Shown here piece after piece: positions 1-8,630 of a stretch of DNA of 64,000 bases. The first letter of the stretch is position 1. The number at the start of each line of letters is the position of its first letter. The DNA is taken from assembly GCA_017407125.1 (NCBI GenBank), contig JAFQXE010000002.1:1-64000 (forward strand), given 5' to 3'. The translations under genes and the position numbers were made by a program. Below the pieces are notes generated by a model. It did not search any database and had not been told where the DNA came from. It worked only from the letters and a program-made list of their open reading frames with translations. This DNA is from Thermoguttaceae bacterium (GTDB taxonomy: Bacteria; Planctomycetota; Planctomycetia; Pirellulales; Thermoguttaceae).

Positions 1-83
1 ATAATATATTATATAAATATAATATATTCTATCTACTAAGTTATAATTGTTTACTAACGTAAACAAGAGAATCTTCTAGCCTA

Positions 84-138
84 CGTAAAGTCGGGTCTTT
101 CAGACCCGATTTACGGTCGGCTTTACTATTATTTTTTA
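84..138 (+). terminator. Strong hairpin upstream of the terminase gene
   Basis: The arms at 84-98 and 102-115 pair over about 14 bp around a 3-nt loop, with one bulged G. A T-rich stretch follows at 132-138. It may end transcription entering from the left, or be a structured element near the packaging gene. The T-run is not directly adjacent, so the terminator reading is uncertain. Confidence 0.5.
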
Positions 139-142
139 TTAA

Positions 143-170
143 TTTGAGAATATAATCTCAGTATCTCAAA
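143..170. repeat. Inverted repeat TTTGAGA / TCTCAAA
   Basis: Arms at 143-149 and 164-170 are exact reverse complements around a 14-nt loop containing ATATAAT. It lies immediately left of the dispersed 22-bp palindrome, so the terminase leader holds three inverted repeats in about 110 bp. It may be an operator or part of a packaging or promoter region; function not determined. Confidence 0.4.
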
Positions 171-190
171 TCCGTTTTTAAAAACGGATT
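169..190. repeat. Dispersed 22-bp perfect palindrome, copy 1
   Basis: AATCCGTTTTT is followed directly by its reverse complement. This copy sits 51 bp before the ATG chosen for the terminase. Identical copies lie at 8425, 28533 and 44487, and core copies inside genes at 33395 and 61668. There is no T-tail beyond the palindrome, so it does not look like an ordinary terminator. Confidence 0.85.
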
Positions 191-241
191 CATTCTAATT
201 TTTATTTGTTTACTATTGATATAATATTTATACTTCCAGCT

Positions 242-2104
242 ATGACTACTACATTTCAAATTCCAGAAATATCTACATTACTTCAACATTTATCCTTGGA
301 TGAACTCGAGGGAAGAAAATTAAACTATTTTGATTATTTTGATTTTCTTCATCAGTTATATCAATATGTTCCTATTAGAACTATTGAACCATTACTGCCT
401 CTGCTGCTATCCTTCAAACGGGAACCATTAACTCTTAAGGATCATTTTGTATTTTCTCCTTTATTTAATATTGATAGACCCAGATCAACGATAGTCATGG
501 CTGGGCGACAGGTTGGTAAATCTGTCTGTTGTGGATCATTACTAGTTACTACTTCCGGATGTATTCCAGGATTCCAATCTCTGTATGTAACTCCATTAGG
601 AGAACAAATGAAGAGATTCTCTGTTAACTATGTCAAAGCTCTAATATCTACTTCGCCCTGTAGAAGAATATTAACTGCTGGCTGTAAACAGAATATCGAT
701 CATAAGGAATTTTTAAATACATCAAAGATACAATTCTCATTTGCATCTGATTCTGCTGACCGTATCAGAGGTATTACTGCTGATGTTTGCTATTTTGACG
801 AACTTCAGGATTTTAATACTTCTAACCTGCCAGTTATTGAATCTACTCTGTCTCACTCCAACTGGAACTTAAGATTCTATACAGGAACTCCAAAGACTAT
901 GGACAATACACTCACCGTAGCTTGGCAACAATCATCACAAGCTGAATGGTGGATACCTTGTCCTAAATGTGGTGAACAAAATATCCCTGCTTTGGAATAT
1001 CATCTGGAAGATATGATAGGCGATTGGCATGAAGACATCTCAGAAGAATCTCCTGGAGTAGTCTGCCATAAATGTAAGACTCCGATCAATCCTCGTACTG
1101 GTCGTTGGGTTCATAGATTCCCTAAACGAAGACAAGACTTCTCAGGCTATCATATCCCACAGATTCTGCTACCCCATCACTATGCGTTTCCAGACACTTG
1201 GAAAGCTTTGCTGGATAAGAGAGATAACTGGCCAAAGGCTCGTTATTATAATGAAGTCCTTGGCGAACCATACGATATTGGTCAAACATTACTCACTCAA
1301 GCTGAGCTAATGTCTGCTTGTAATCTAGGTATCCCAAATAACCAAGAATATCCAGATCCTAAAGTAATGAATAAATTACATGAAGGATATTTATGTACAG
1401 CTCTCGCAGCTGACTGGGCTGGAGGAGGAATAGATTCTGTTTCTTATACAGTATTAGCTCTGATTGGATTACATCCTTCTGGTCATGTTGATGTCCTATG
1501 GGGAAAAAGATTCTCCGGAGGTATCGAACATGAATACGAAGCTAATGACTGTTTAAAATGGGTTAAACTATTCCATCCTAATCTTTTTGTTCATGACTAC
1601 ACAGGAGCTGGAGCCTTGCGCGAGACTATTCTTATTCATGCTGGGTTTCCATACCGCAGTACAATTCCAATTGAGTATACCCGTCCACGTAAATCGAATC
1701 TTATTGTCAGAGTCCCTGCTAATGAAACTCATTCGCGAGAACACTGGACGTTGGATAAAACGCGTTCACTTCAGTATACTATTCAATGTATTAAGAACGG
1801 TTATCTCAGATTCTTTTCGTATGATGGTGGAGCAGAGGCTAAGAACCTTGCGGGTATTAGTACATCTCTATTGGATGACTTCTTAGCCCTTACAGAAGAG
1901 AAGACTGTATCGCCAGCTACCGGAGCTGAGAATTATGTAATCAGAAAGCAAGCCAGTAAGTCCGACGACTTTGCTCATGCAGTCAATATGGGGCTTATGG
2001 CTCTCTGGGAAGTAAACGGAGCTTATCCTCTATTCGCTACCCAGTCAGACCCAACTTACAACTATAGCCTACAGGAAGATATGTATGGCGATTATAACTT
2101 CTGA
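242..2104 (+). CDS. terL: Terminase large subunit (ATPase-nuclease packaging motor)
   Basis: This is the motor that pumps phage DNA into the prohead and cuts the concatemer. From the ATG at 242 (620 aa), the Walker A motif GRQVGKS lies at about residues 88-94 and Walker B (VCYFDE) at 182-187. A zinc ribbon of two CxxC pairs (about 240-278) resembles the insertion seen in GpA-type terminases. The nuclease half has acidic residues in ADWAGG (D391) and VHDY (D452), so both activities look intact. An in-frame TTG at 206 would extend the protein, but that stretch contains a TATAAT-like leader and no ribosome binding site, so I prefer 242. No small terminase subunit was recognised beside it. Confidence 0.95.
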   Translation: MTTTFQIPEISTLLQHLSLDELEGRKLNYFDYFDFLHQLYQYVPIRTIEPLLPLLLSFKREPLTLKDHFVFSPLFNIDRPRSTIVMAGRQVGKSVCCGSLLVTTSGCIPGFQSLYVTPLGEQMKRFSVNYVKALISTSPCRRILTAGCKQNIDHKEFLNTSKIQFSFASDSADRIRGITADVCYFDELQDFNTSNLPVIESTLSHSNWNLRFYTGTPKTMDNTLTVAWQQSSQAEWWIPCPKCGEQNIPALEYHLEDMIGDWHEDISEESPGVVCHKCKTPINPRTGRWVHRFPKRRQDFSGYHIPQILLPHHYAFPDTWKALLDKRDNWPKARYYNEVLGEPYDIGQTLLTQAELMSACNLGIPNNQEYPDPKVMNKLHEGYLCTALAADWAGGGIDSVSYTVLALIGLHPSGHVDVLWGKRFSGGIEHEYEANDCLKWVKLFHPNLFVHDYTGAGALRETILIHAGFPYRSTIPIEYTRPRKSNLIVRVPANETHSREHWTLDKTRSLQYTIQCIKNGYLRFFSYDGGAEAKNLAGISTSLLDDFLALTEEKTVSPATGAENYVIRKQASKSDDFAHAVNMGLMALWEVNGAYPLFATQSDPTYNYSLQEDMYGDYNF

Positions 2105-2808
2105 CTTGTATACTTAATTGCTCGTTCCAATAATTCCTTGGAATCTACGATATAAATGGGAGAGTTTTCAAAATAGATAAACTCTTTAAGATAGGGTGCC
2201 TTATAATCCTTTAGTTGATCCTTGATTCCTATCTCGGTTAAATCAATTAATGTTTTGAATCGAAGTTGGCAGCGTTGAATTAATTTCATAGCGTCTGGTT
2301 CTCCTTGGTCAATATAAATTATTAAATAATTTTGTTTAGTGAACGTATATTTCTTCTGGCAATGATACCAGTTGATTAATTTTAAGAAGCCATTAGGGGT
2401 GTCTACGACGAAGGCTATATTGTTAACGCCAGACACTCCGGAAATCGCTATGAGAGGCGTTTCTTCGTCCACTTCTGGTCTATAGGTATATTTTACCCAC
2501 TGCAAGGAATTGAGGTGTCTATAGGCCAACAGGAAGCCTCCAATACGGCGATATTTATATAATAATGGGATTACAATATCTGAGTTCTTCCATTTAGGAT
2601 TTAATTCCGTATCGGATTTAAAATTAAATCGACGTAACCAGATTAATTGCGTTCTTCCTACCGATATGATTCCTGGTGGATCTTCCCATCCCGGTTCTAT
2701 TTCTAAACCAGTACACTTGTAGTATAAAAGAGGAAAGTTCTGGCGTCCCTTTTCACTTAGAGACATTTTTCTCCAGAAATCCAAATTTGTATATTGTTTT
2801 GATTTCAT
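2092..2808 (-). CDS. Hypothetical protein, 238 aa
   Basis: I do not recognise the family with confidence. Mid-protein segments (IVIPLLYKYRRIGGF; then LIIYIDQGEPDA) recall the small TOPRIM-like parts of some phage primases, but no zinc finger or full TOPRIM motif is visible, so this is only a hint. The gene converges on the terminase and overlaps its end by 13 bp. It is divergent from the next gene, with an AT-rich 45-bp intergenic stretch that must hold both promoters. No clear ribosome binding site precedes its ATG. Confidence 0.75.
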   Translation of the reverse strand: MKSKQYTNLDFWRKMSLSEKGRQNFPLLYYKCTGLEIEPGWEDPPGIISVGRTQLIWLRRFNFKSDTELNPKWKNSDIVIPLLYKYRRIGGFLLAYRHLNSLQWVKYTYRPEVDEETPLIAISGVSGVNNIAFVVDTPNGFLKLINWYHCQKKYTFTKQNYLIIYIDQGEPDAMKLIQRCQLRFKTLIDLTEIGIKDQLKDYKAPYLKEFIYFENSPIYIVDSKELLERAIKYTSQKL

Positions 2809-2853
2809 ATAAATTAAATATATTGTTAACTATTAAATACACAATAACATATC

Positions 2854-3975
2854 ATGCTTACACCAGAAAACGATACCCTGAAATTAGGGCTTAATCAATT
2901 GAACAAAGCCTACGACATGCCGATGTATGTCAAAAAGGCAAATATCGATGATTTCGATCCAGAGTATTTAGACACACTGGACGATAACGTATTTGCTGAC
3001 AAAGAGCGACGAGCTTATCCTTGTCATACAAAAGCAGCTACGTGGGTTTCTTTAGGGTACTTCTTGCAAGACTTGGATAATATTCCTGAAGGTCAAAGGG
3101 AAAAGCTGCTGGATCGCTTTGAGAAACGTGCAGCTTACTTTAACATGATGGACGATTATGCCGACATGCTTGAGAAGACCATTATGCAGGAAAAGCAAGC
3201 TGAAGCACAGAAGATTGCTCATAAAACTCTTACCGATCAGGGAGGGATTATTGAGAGCGAGGAGGATTTGATTAAAGCCGCTAACTGGTTAGTTTCGCAG
3301 CGTAATAATCTTCCTCTTCAGCGTCGTTCCGCTATGGCGGCTAAACTGATAAAGCAAGCGGATAACTTCCACGTTAAGCTGCCGTATCGAGAGACGTTAG
3401 AACAGACCGCGGGATTTGGAGTAAATGACCCGAATTCAATCATTAGCTCAATCCGAACCAGATCCACGCTAGTCAAGAACGCCGAGTATGCAGAGGCGTT
3501 ATCTCAATTGGCGGACCGTTTGTCCAGATTTTCATTGTCGCCGTTCGACGCTATCTGGACAAAGGTCGCCTATGCCATCGACGATTTCGATAAGATGACG
3601 GGCTTGATGGCTGCTAGAGAGTCCGGTAGAGTTCCTATGCCAGAAGAAGTAGTATTCTCGATTCCCGAAACTACTATTAAAGAAGCGAGTGAAGATACTG
3701 TTGAGCTTCAGAACGGCAACGTTTATCAGCTGAGCAAGCTGGCTACACTTAGCCGAGAGAAGTATGCTGACATCTTCGGAGTTGAACTGGCTGACAGTCT
3801 CTTTATGCACAATCTATTTGATAAAGAAGCCGCTGCGGAAGTTCTTCCGACGTTGCCTCGCATCGACGCTAATGTCTTTAGCGATATGCTTAATGAAGAA
3901 GGAATTGAACCGGCTACTAAGATTAAGACTGCCGGGTATTCTTTAACCAAGACGTTATTCCCGAATTGGAACTAA
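2854..3975 (+). CDS. Probable virion protein, 373 aa
   Basis: The product is soluble, mostly helical-looking and charged, with no transmembrane segment. Its N-terminal third contains MYVKKA, and further LIKQA- and IKEAS-like short motifs occur, matching a motif repeated in other probable virion proteins of this phage. A stretch around PCHTKAATWVS resembles phage structural proteins I have seen, but I cannot name a function; scaffold or capsid-associated roles are possible. The gene stands alone between an AT-rich leader (GTTAACTATT at 2825) and a strong terminator, so it is probably its own late transcript. Confidence 0.85.
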   Translation: MLTPENDTLKLGLNQLNKAYDMPMYVKKANIDDFDPEYLDTLDDNVFADKERRAYPCHTKAATWVSLGYFLQDLDNIPEGQREKLLDRFEKRAAYFNMMDDYADMLEKTIMQEKQAEAQKIAHKTLTDQGGIIESEEDLIKAANWLVSQRNNLPLQRRSAMAAKLIKQADNFHVKLPYRETLEQTAGFGVNDPNSIISSIRTRSTLVKNAEYAEALSQLADRLSRFSLSPFDAIWTKVAYAIDDFDKMTGLMAARESGRVPMPEEVVFSIPETTIKEASEDTVELQNGNVYQLSKLATLSREKYADIFGVELADSLFMHNLFDKEAAAEVLPTLPRIDANVFSDMLNEEGIEPATKIKTAGYSLTKTLFPNWN

Positions 3976-3992
3976 GGATAAACTCCTTTCCT

Positions 3993-4036
3993 AGGCCCTG
4001 CCTCCTTCCGTGTTTTTCTGGGCGGGGCCTTTTTTA
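3993..4036 (+). terminator. Intrinsic terminator after the 373-aa virion protein
   Basis: A GC-rich 10-bp stem (AGGCCCTGCC pairing with GGCGGGGCCT, one G-U pair) with a 17-nt loop is followed by six Ts. It lies 18 bp past the stop codon and separates this gene from the convergent ATPase gene. Confidence 0.9.
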
Positions 4037-5629
4037 TTGGTAGTTATTAGAGCCGATCTCGCTTGTATATAACGGTGTCCGGTTTTTAATAGCCGCCATA
4101 AGTTCAAATACGGTAAGAGATCCCGTCCCTCTACTATTAAAAGAAAGATAACGAGCATCTACTACAACGGCTTCTAATTCTGCCCCAACAAAATTTTGAG
4201 TTAGTCTTAAAATCTTTGTCCAATACTCTTCCGGTATTTGAAGGCTTACACCTCTTTTACTGAGATGAGATTCTATTATACGTCGGCGTTCAATTCCAGA
4301 CGGTAATTCTATTGTGAACACTTTATCAAATCTACCAGCTCGAAAGATTTCAGTTGGCAATAATTTAGGGTTATTCATAGTTAGAATTACAAACGTCCTA
4401 GATTTCCGTTCTTGTAACCAAGTTAGAATAGTTCCAAACACGCGCATAGCGACACCACCGTCTGTATTTGAATCATTAGTTGTTCCAGCCAAAGCTTTGT
4501 CAGCTTCGTCTATAATCAACACAGAGCCGTTCAGCGCGTCAATACGGGTGAGTTCCTGCTTTATCCTATTCTCGGACACGCCAACGTAAGAATTGAAAAT
4601 AGACCCCATATCAAGCATTACAACAGGTAATCCCAGAATCCTACCTGCTGCTTTCGCAATAGTAGATTTTCCTGTACCTGTTCTGCCCGTTAATACAATC
4701 CCTTTTGGAAGGTCTATTTGTTGTTCTGAAGCCTCTGTAGTAAATGCTTTAGCTCTTACGGTGAGAAATTGAATAATATCATCTAATCCTCCTATGTATT
4801 TAATATCTGGAAGCTCTTCTTCCGGTATAAGTCTTAAAACAGTGGATTTTTGAATTGCTAAATTTCTTTGGTTAGTAACTACAGATAACATTTCTTTAAC
4901 TGTAGTTTCTATCCCCTTTGTATTAACAATACATAATCTATAAGCAGTTGTAGCTTCGTATATAGTCATACCGAGTGTAGCCTTAACCACTTCATGTACA
5001 TTATCTTGTTTGTTAAACCAATAATCCTTATGAAGAACATTGGTCTTGCTTTTGATCGCTTCATTCAATACTTGTTCAAACGCTGCCGTTAATTCTTCTT
5101 CATTAGGGAGAACATATTGCAGTGGCGTAGAGTACATTAAAAGTTTATCAGGTACTTCTAATATGGAATCTGTTAGAATGAGAGTAATCTTTTTATTCTT
5201 AAAGAAGTCGCAAGTAACTGCATTTATGATTTTCTGAGACAATTCTGCATTTTCTAACGCAGGAGTTATACCCGCTGCTAGAATAACACAATTAGATGGT
5301 ATTGATGTTTTAGATATATCTTTAATCTCGGGTTCAGTTATCAACCGGGTAATAAACTCGTCAATAGGGCAATCCTGATTTCGTTGCTGCCTATTAAAGT
5401 TATCTCTATCGACATCCCTGCCGTGAACGTCTTTATAGTGTTCACAATGAAGCATTCCGGGCGAATAATAAAACAGAGCCTGTTTCATTGTCATAGCAAA
5501 GAACATTAGGTCGTATTTTAGTTCTTTAAGCTCCGGAGTCTCTACGTGAAATAGCGATAACCTAGCGCGAGTATAGAGTGTAATCTGATCTATAAATGAA
5601 GCTCTATACGGTGGTTGCGGTAATAGCAT
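4034..5629 (-). CDS. AAA+ ATPase (Ycf46/FtsH-like)
   Basis: The 531-aa protein has a C-terminal classical AAA+ module: Walker A GRTGTGKS (315-322), Walker B LIIDEADKA (371-379), sensor 1 TMNN (417-420) and arginine-finger motif RAGRFD (430-435), then the alpha-helical lid. The roughly 280-residue N-terminal half has no recognised motif; overall the layout is like Ycf46-type AAA ATPases. Such enzymes remodel or unfold proteins; the phage target is unknown. No protease domain follows, so it is not a complete FtsH. The start has an excellent ribosome binding site (AGGAGG, 6 nt before ATG), which marks it as early-type although it sits among late genes. Confidence 0.88.
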   Translation of the reverse strand: MLLPQPPYRASFIDQITLYTRARLSLFHVETPELKELKYDLMFFAMTMKQALFYYSPGMLHCEHYKDVHGRDVDRDNFNRQQRNQDCPIDEFITRLITEPEIKDISKTSIPSNCVILAAGITPALENAELSQKIINAVTCDFFKNKKITLILTDSILEVPDKLLMYSTPLQYVLPNEEELTAAFEQVLNEAIKSKTNVLHKDYWFNKQDNVHEVVKATLGMTIYEATTAYRLCIVNTKGIETTVKEMLSVVTNQRNLAIQKSTVLRLIPEEELPDIKYIGGLDDIIQFLTVRAKAFTTEASEQQIDLPKGIVLTGRTGTGKSTIAKAAGRILGLPVVMLDMGSIFNSYVGVSENRIKQELTRIDALNGSVLIIDEADKALAGTTNDSNTDGGVAMRVFGTILTWLQERKSRTFVILTMNNPKLLPTEIFRAGRFDKVFTIELPSGIERRRIIESHLSKRGVSLQIPEEYWTKILRLTQNFVGAELEAVVVDARYLSFNSRGTGSLTVFELMAAIKNRTPLYTSEIGSNNYQ

Positions 5630-5648
5630 AATCTCCTCCTATAAAATA

Positions 5649-5670
5649 ACCGTTAGTATAAACTAACGGT
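5649..5670 (-). terminator. Hairpin between two minus-strand genes
   Basis: ACCGTTAG pairs perfectly with CTAACGGT around a 6-nt AT loop, followed on the minus strand by a T-rich tail (TATTTTAT). It lies between the 207-aa gene and the ATPase gene and could terminate the former, or act as an operator since GTTAGTTTATA recurs at 7205-7215. Confidence 0.5.
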
Positions 5671-5700
5671 CAATAATTAAAATATCAAATACGAATAAAC

Positions 5701-6324
5701 TTATCCGAGTACTTTCTTTACATCTCCATGTATTAGCTGAATTTCAGCTAACTGTTTCTGCCATTTATCCAGTTGATTAGCTAAGTATTCCTGTAGGTTC
5801 TCGGAAATAGCTGTTCCTTCCTCATAACTGGCCTGATAAATTATAGGGTCATAGGATACCTCATTAATCAGGGGACCCGCTAAGTTATCGGGAGAGATAA
5901 ACGTTAAGGAATCTGGCGGAGAGACTACGCCATCATCACGTAGTATTGTCGTTATGTACGCCAATATATCCGCGCTGAATTCTTCGTCTTCATTAACCAG
6001 TAATTTCTCTTCCGCAACAGCCCAGGTCATTTCATAAGAGTCTGCCGGACTCCATACGCCTTTAAGTCCTTCCTCATTACTCATTACATTGCAGAACGTA
6101 ATGAATTCGGGAAGAGAGGTATGGAACATATTGGTATTCAATAATAATTGTCCAACAGCTATCTTATCTAATACAACAGGATTAATATCTACCCGAAAAT
6201 CTTCTTTTACTTCTCTTGCAATAGTTTCTAAGTCCCAATCTAGCACTTCAGTAGTGTAGCGATCAACCAAAACTAAAATAGCAATAGACGTAAATGTTTC
6301 AGGGTCTTCAAATAAATTAGGCAT
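5701..6324 (-). CDS. Hypothetical acidic protein, 207 aa
   Basis: I do not recognise this protein. It is acidic, with a glutamine/lysine-rich probable helix near the C-terminus and no membrane segment or cysteine motif. An upstream in-frame start exists at 6471, but that extension would run through a strong terminator hairpin, so the ATG at 6324 (MPNLFED) is preferred. That ATG has no ribosome binding site and follows an AT-rich leader (TTTACTAATATATAAT), as in the late genes nearby. Confidence 0.7.
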   Translation of the reverse strand: MPNLFEDPETFTSIAILVLVDRYTTEVLDWDLETIAREVKEDFRVDINPVVLDKIAVGQLLLNTNMFHTSLPEFITFCNVMSNEEGLKGVWSPADSYEMTWAVAEEKLLVNEDEEFSADILAYITTILRDDGVVSPPDSLTFISPDNLAGPLINEVSYDPIIYQASYEEGTAISENLQEYLANQLDKWQKQLAEIQLIHGDVKKVLG

Positions 6325-6340
6325 AATAGAATTATATATT

Positions 6341-6381
6341 AGTAAAAAAGAAACGGCAAGGAGACGAATCTCCCTGCCGTT
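6341..6381 (-). terminator. Intrinsic terminator after the 100-aa gene
   Basis: AACGGCAGGGAG pairs with CTCCTTGCCGTT (one mismatch) and is followed on the minus strand by a T-run. It lies downstream of the gene at 6416-6718 and directly before the leader of the gene at 5701-6324. Confidence 0.85.
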
Positions 6382-6415
6382 ATCGGTTGTGGAAAGAGAA
6401 AGAAGATGAAAAGGT

Positions 6416-6718
6416 CTAAATAGTGAATTGTCTATAAATAACAGTCCGTTCGGACATGTTTCCTTTATCAACAGGGGCTGGCCAAGGCCATAAGGGATTA
6501 AAACCCGTCAGGTTTTCATGCTTTAGGTGCTGGTCAGCTTGACTTTTTAGCAGTTCTGTATTTTTGAGATTTTCCATAGATCCTCTAAATACAATCTTGT
6601 AAAGAAGTCCCAAGTTCTCGTATTTATCTTCAAGTTCAATGCGAGTGATGTATACCTTCGACGTATCGTATTCAATAGGTTGATTATATGAATCTTTCTT
6701 ATTAAAAGGTTGTTCCAT
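6416..6718 (-). CDS. Hypothetical protein, 100 aa
   Basis: Small soluble protein without a recognised motif. The ATG at 6718 (MEQPFNKK) is chosen over a TTG two codons upstream. There is no clear ribosome binding site; a TATACTATTG stretch precedes the start. It sits between the 141-aa gene upstream and a strong terminator downstream, so the two may form one short transcript. Confidence 0.65.
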   Translation of the reverse strand: MEQPFNKKDSYNQPIEYDTSKVYITRIELEDKYENLGLLYKIVFRGSMENLKNTELLKSQADQHLKHENLTGFNPLWPWPAPVDKGNMSERTVIYRQFTI

Positions 6719-6748
6719 AAGCAATAGTATACATCACTGAAAATAATT

Positions 6749-7174
6749 TCAAACAATGAATCTATCAGACATTACTGTCGTAGGTTCTTTACCGCCATGA
6801 GGATACTTTTTGTAAACTTTTTTGTCATCCTCCCATTCACCGGTATTATACAACGCAGAAAAATAGTCTACTAATCCTGGCAATAGTGGTAATAACTTTT
6901 GAGAGACCACAATAAGATATTCCTTACCTATTGCTCGCAATCTATCCTTAATCTTCTGACGATGTTTATCCGTATCCTGATAATTCTTGAACAGGTTTTC
7001 AAGAGTCGGATCAAGTACGCACATCTGCTCAAATAATTGAGGATTAAACCAGCGGTGCATTGCTCCGGGTGGATCTGCCATGCATTCCCAAACGCCATTG
7101 GAGAGTAATTCCAATCGTCGCTTAGAAGTCAGATAATCTTCGAGTGAATCCCAGTTTCCAATCTTCTTTTTCAT
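6749..7174 (-). CDS. Hypothetical protein, 141 aa
   Basis: No family recognised. It is basic in the N-terminal half, has a hydrophobic stretch around LLPLLPGLVDYF, and ends with a charged lysine-rich segment. AAAGGA lies 8 nt before the ATG. It is divergent from the neck-like gene, and the 49-bp gap must carry signals for both directions (GTTAGTTTATATTGAC on the plus strand). Confidence 0.7.
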   Translation of the reverse strand: MKKKIGNWDSLEDYLTSKRRLELLSNGVWECMADPPGAMHRWFNPQLFEQMCVLDPTLENLFKNYQDTDKHRQKIKDRLRAIGKEYLIVVSQKLLPLLPGLVDYFSALYNTGEWEDDKKVYKKYPHGGKEPTTVMSDRFIV

Positions 7175-7223
7175 AATGAATCCTTTCTTTGTAATTATTA
7201 AAACGTTAGTTTATATTGACAAT

Positions 7224-8426
7224 ATGTCTAATTATCCATTTCAACGCCTGATTGTCTATCCAGCGTATCCTGGAACTACTTATATCACATGGGACTTGCA
7301 TCCCAATATGCAAGATCCCAGACCATATACATATCAACTTCAACGCTGTTTATCAGCTAACCCAGACGAAGACTGGGAAGATGTAGGAAATCCACAAACA
7401 GACGCAATTGCGCTGGTAGACTTACTATCTGACCCTAACAGCATTCGTTCAGGTTATCTGCTCGATTGCTTCTATAGGGTTATTTTGACTACAAGCCGAG
7501 GAAAATACACCTCGGCTCCGGAAGGCTGCTTCGGTCAACTCCATAGAGAAGAATGGAAGTTAGCCAACGAGATTCTGGCTAAGGAACGACTCTTGTTCAA
7601 AAAGACTGCCGTTCCTGGAGTGCTTCTGCAAGCTATTCGTTCTGGAGATCGCTGCCCGTACTGTACAGATCAATATACAGATGGAATTACCAACTCACAC
7701 TGTGAACACTGCTTTGGTACTGGATACCTCGGAGGATACCATAAACCATTTCAGTTTCAAGCATGGCAGGTTAGTCCCAGTCAGAAGAACGAGGTTCATT
7801 ATAGCGAGAACGTAGCCACCATTAATATGTCTGTTGACAGGTATCAGGCTAGAGCTACAGGTATTCCAGAAATCTATAATGGCGATATTTGGGTAGACCT
7901 CTCCACAGCCCAGAGATTCAAAATTAGAGCGTCTAAGGTTATTGCACAGATTAGACGAGTTCCGCTGGTTCGTATTATAGACATGGATCTTATTCCAGCG
8001 TCAGAAATAGCTTATAAGATTCCTATTGGTCAAGACAATTATACAAGCGTAACTACTAGAGAAATCTCTGGCTGTGGAGACATGATATTAGATCATGACT
8101 TCCCTGAGAAAGATGCCCTTCAATATGTAGACCAAAACCTTAGACCAATATCGGGAGCTAAGATTATGGTTTATAAGAGCGGAGGGGAACTTCCTGAACA
8201 TGTTACTACTACAGACGCAAATGGAAGATGGGTAACTTCTTATAAAGCAGACGTTAGCCCTAACGGAATAGATTACGATATAGTCTTTGAAAAAGAAGGG
8301 GAATATGGACCAGACTACGTTCATTATACCCTTACAGACGAGAGCATACCTGAAGACGAGGTACAAGACTATAACGATAAGCAAGAGAAACTAAATACAG
8401 ATTATTTCAAAACATTTGATGTGTAA
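7224..8426 (+). CDS. Neck/head-tail joining-type structural protein with zinc knuckle and Ig-like C-terminus
   Basis: 400 aa from the ATG at 7224. The middle carries two CxxC pairs (CPYC, then CEHC followed by GTGYLGGY), a probable zinc-binding knuckle seen in structural proteins of large myophages. The last about 110 residues (PISGAKIMVYKSG, TTDANGRW) look like a carboxypeptidase-regulatory or CnaB-type beta-sandwich, often found on phage surfaces. It begins a late plus-strand run leading to tail terminator, sheath and tube, which supports a neck role. An upstream ATG at 7176 lies in the promoter-like gap and is disfavoured. The stop codon overlaps the dispersed palindrome. Confidence 0.75.
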   Translation: MSNYPFQRLIVYPAYPGTTYITWDLHPNMQDPRPYTYQLQRCLSANPDEDWEDVGNPQTDAIALVDLLSDPNSIRSGYLLDCFYRVILTTSRGKYTSAPEGCFGQLHREEWKLANEILAKERLLFKKTAVPGVLLQAIRSGDRCPYCTDQYTDGITNSHCEHCFGTGYLGGYHKPFQFQAWQVSPSQKNEVHYSENVATINMSVDRYQARATGIPEIYNGDIWVDLSTAQRFKIRASKVIAQIRRVPLVRIIDMDLIPASEIAYKIPIGQDNYTSVTTREISGCGDMILDHDFPEKDALQYVDQNLRPISGAKIMVYKSGGELPEHVTTTDANGRWVTSYKADVSPNGIDYDIVFEKEGEYGPDYVHYTLTDESIPEDEVQDYNDKQEKLNTDYFKTFDV

Positions 8427-8446
8427 TCCGTTTTTAAAAACGGATT
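8425..8446. repeat. Dispersed 22-bp perfect palindrome, copy 2
   Basis: Identical to the copy at 169. It overlaps the TAA stop of the neck-like gene and ends 7 bp before the next ATG (8454). The arrangement stop, palindrome, start is repeated at 44486-44517. Confidence 0.9.
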
Positions 8447-8453
8447 TGAAATC

Positions 8454-8630
8454 ATGCCTGAAGAACAAAACAATAATTCTATAGAAAAAAGTCTAGCTGG
8501 AACACTGAAACCGGAAGCAGAAAAACACCCTATGTTCAGAACTCAAACGGAACAGGATAGCTTGAGGTTTGTTTTTGATATAGAACCTATAACCGACACA
8601 AAGGATCTTAGAGATGGCGGAAAAAAATAA
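8454..8630 (+). CDS. Small hypothetical protein, 58 aa
   Basis: A short reading frame starting MPEEQNNN and ending in GGKK. It begins 7 bp after the palindrome and overlaps the following gene by 17 bp in another frame. Its charged, polar composition and tight fit between two structural genes suggest it is real. No ribosome binding site is seen. Function unknown. Confidence 0.55.
   Translation: MPEEQNNNSIEKSLAGTLKPEAEKHPMFRTQTEQDSLRFVFDIEPITDTKDLRDGGKK

Noticed and set aside
169..190. The 22-bp palindrome as a simple terminator
   Set aside because: The hairpin stem would be AT-rich with no loop and no T-run outside the stem, and core copies lie inside genes that continue.
206..241. TTG at 206 as the terminase start
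   Set aside because: The added 12 residues overlap a TATAAT-like leader and have no ribosome site; the ATG at 242 fits the protein better.
2854..3975. Assignment of the 373-aa protein as major capsid protein
   Set aside because: Its sequence shows no HK97-fold features that I can recognise, and the protease gene is far away; left as a virion protein of unknown role.
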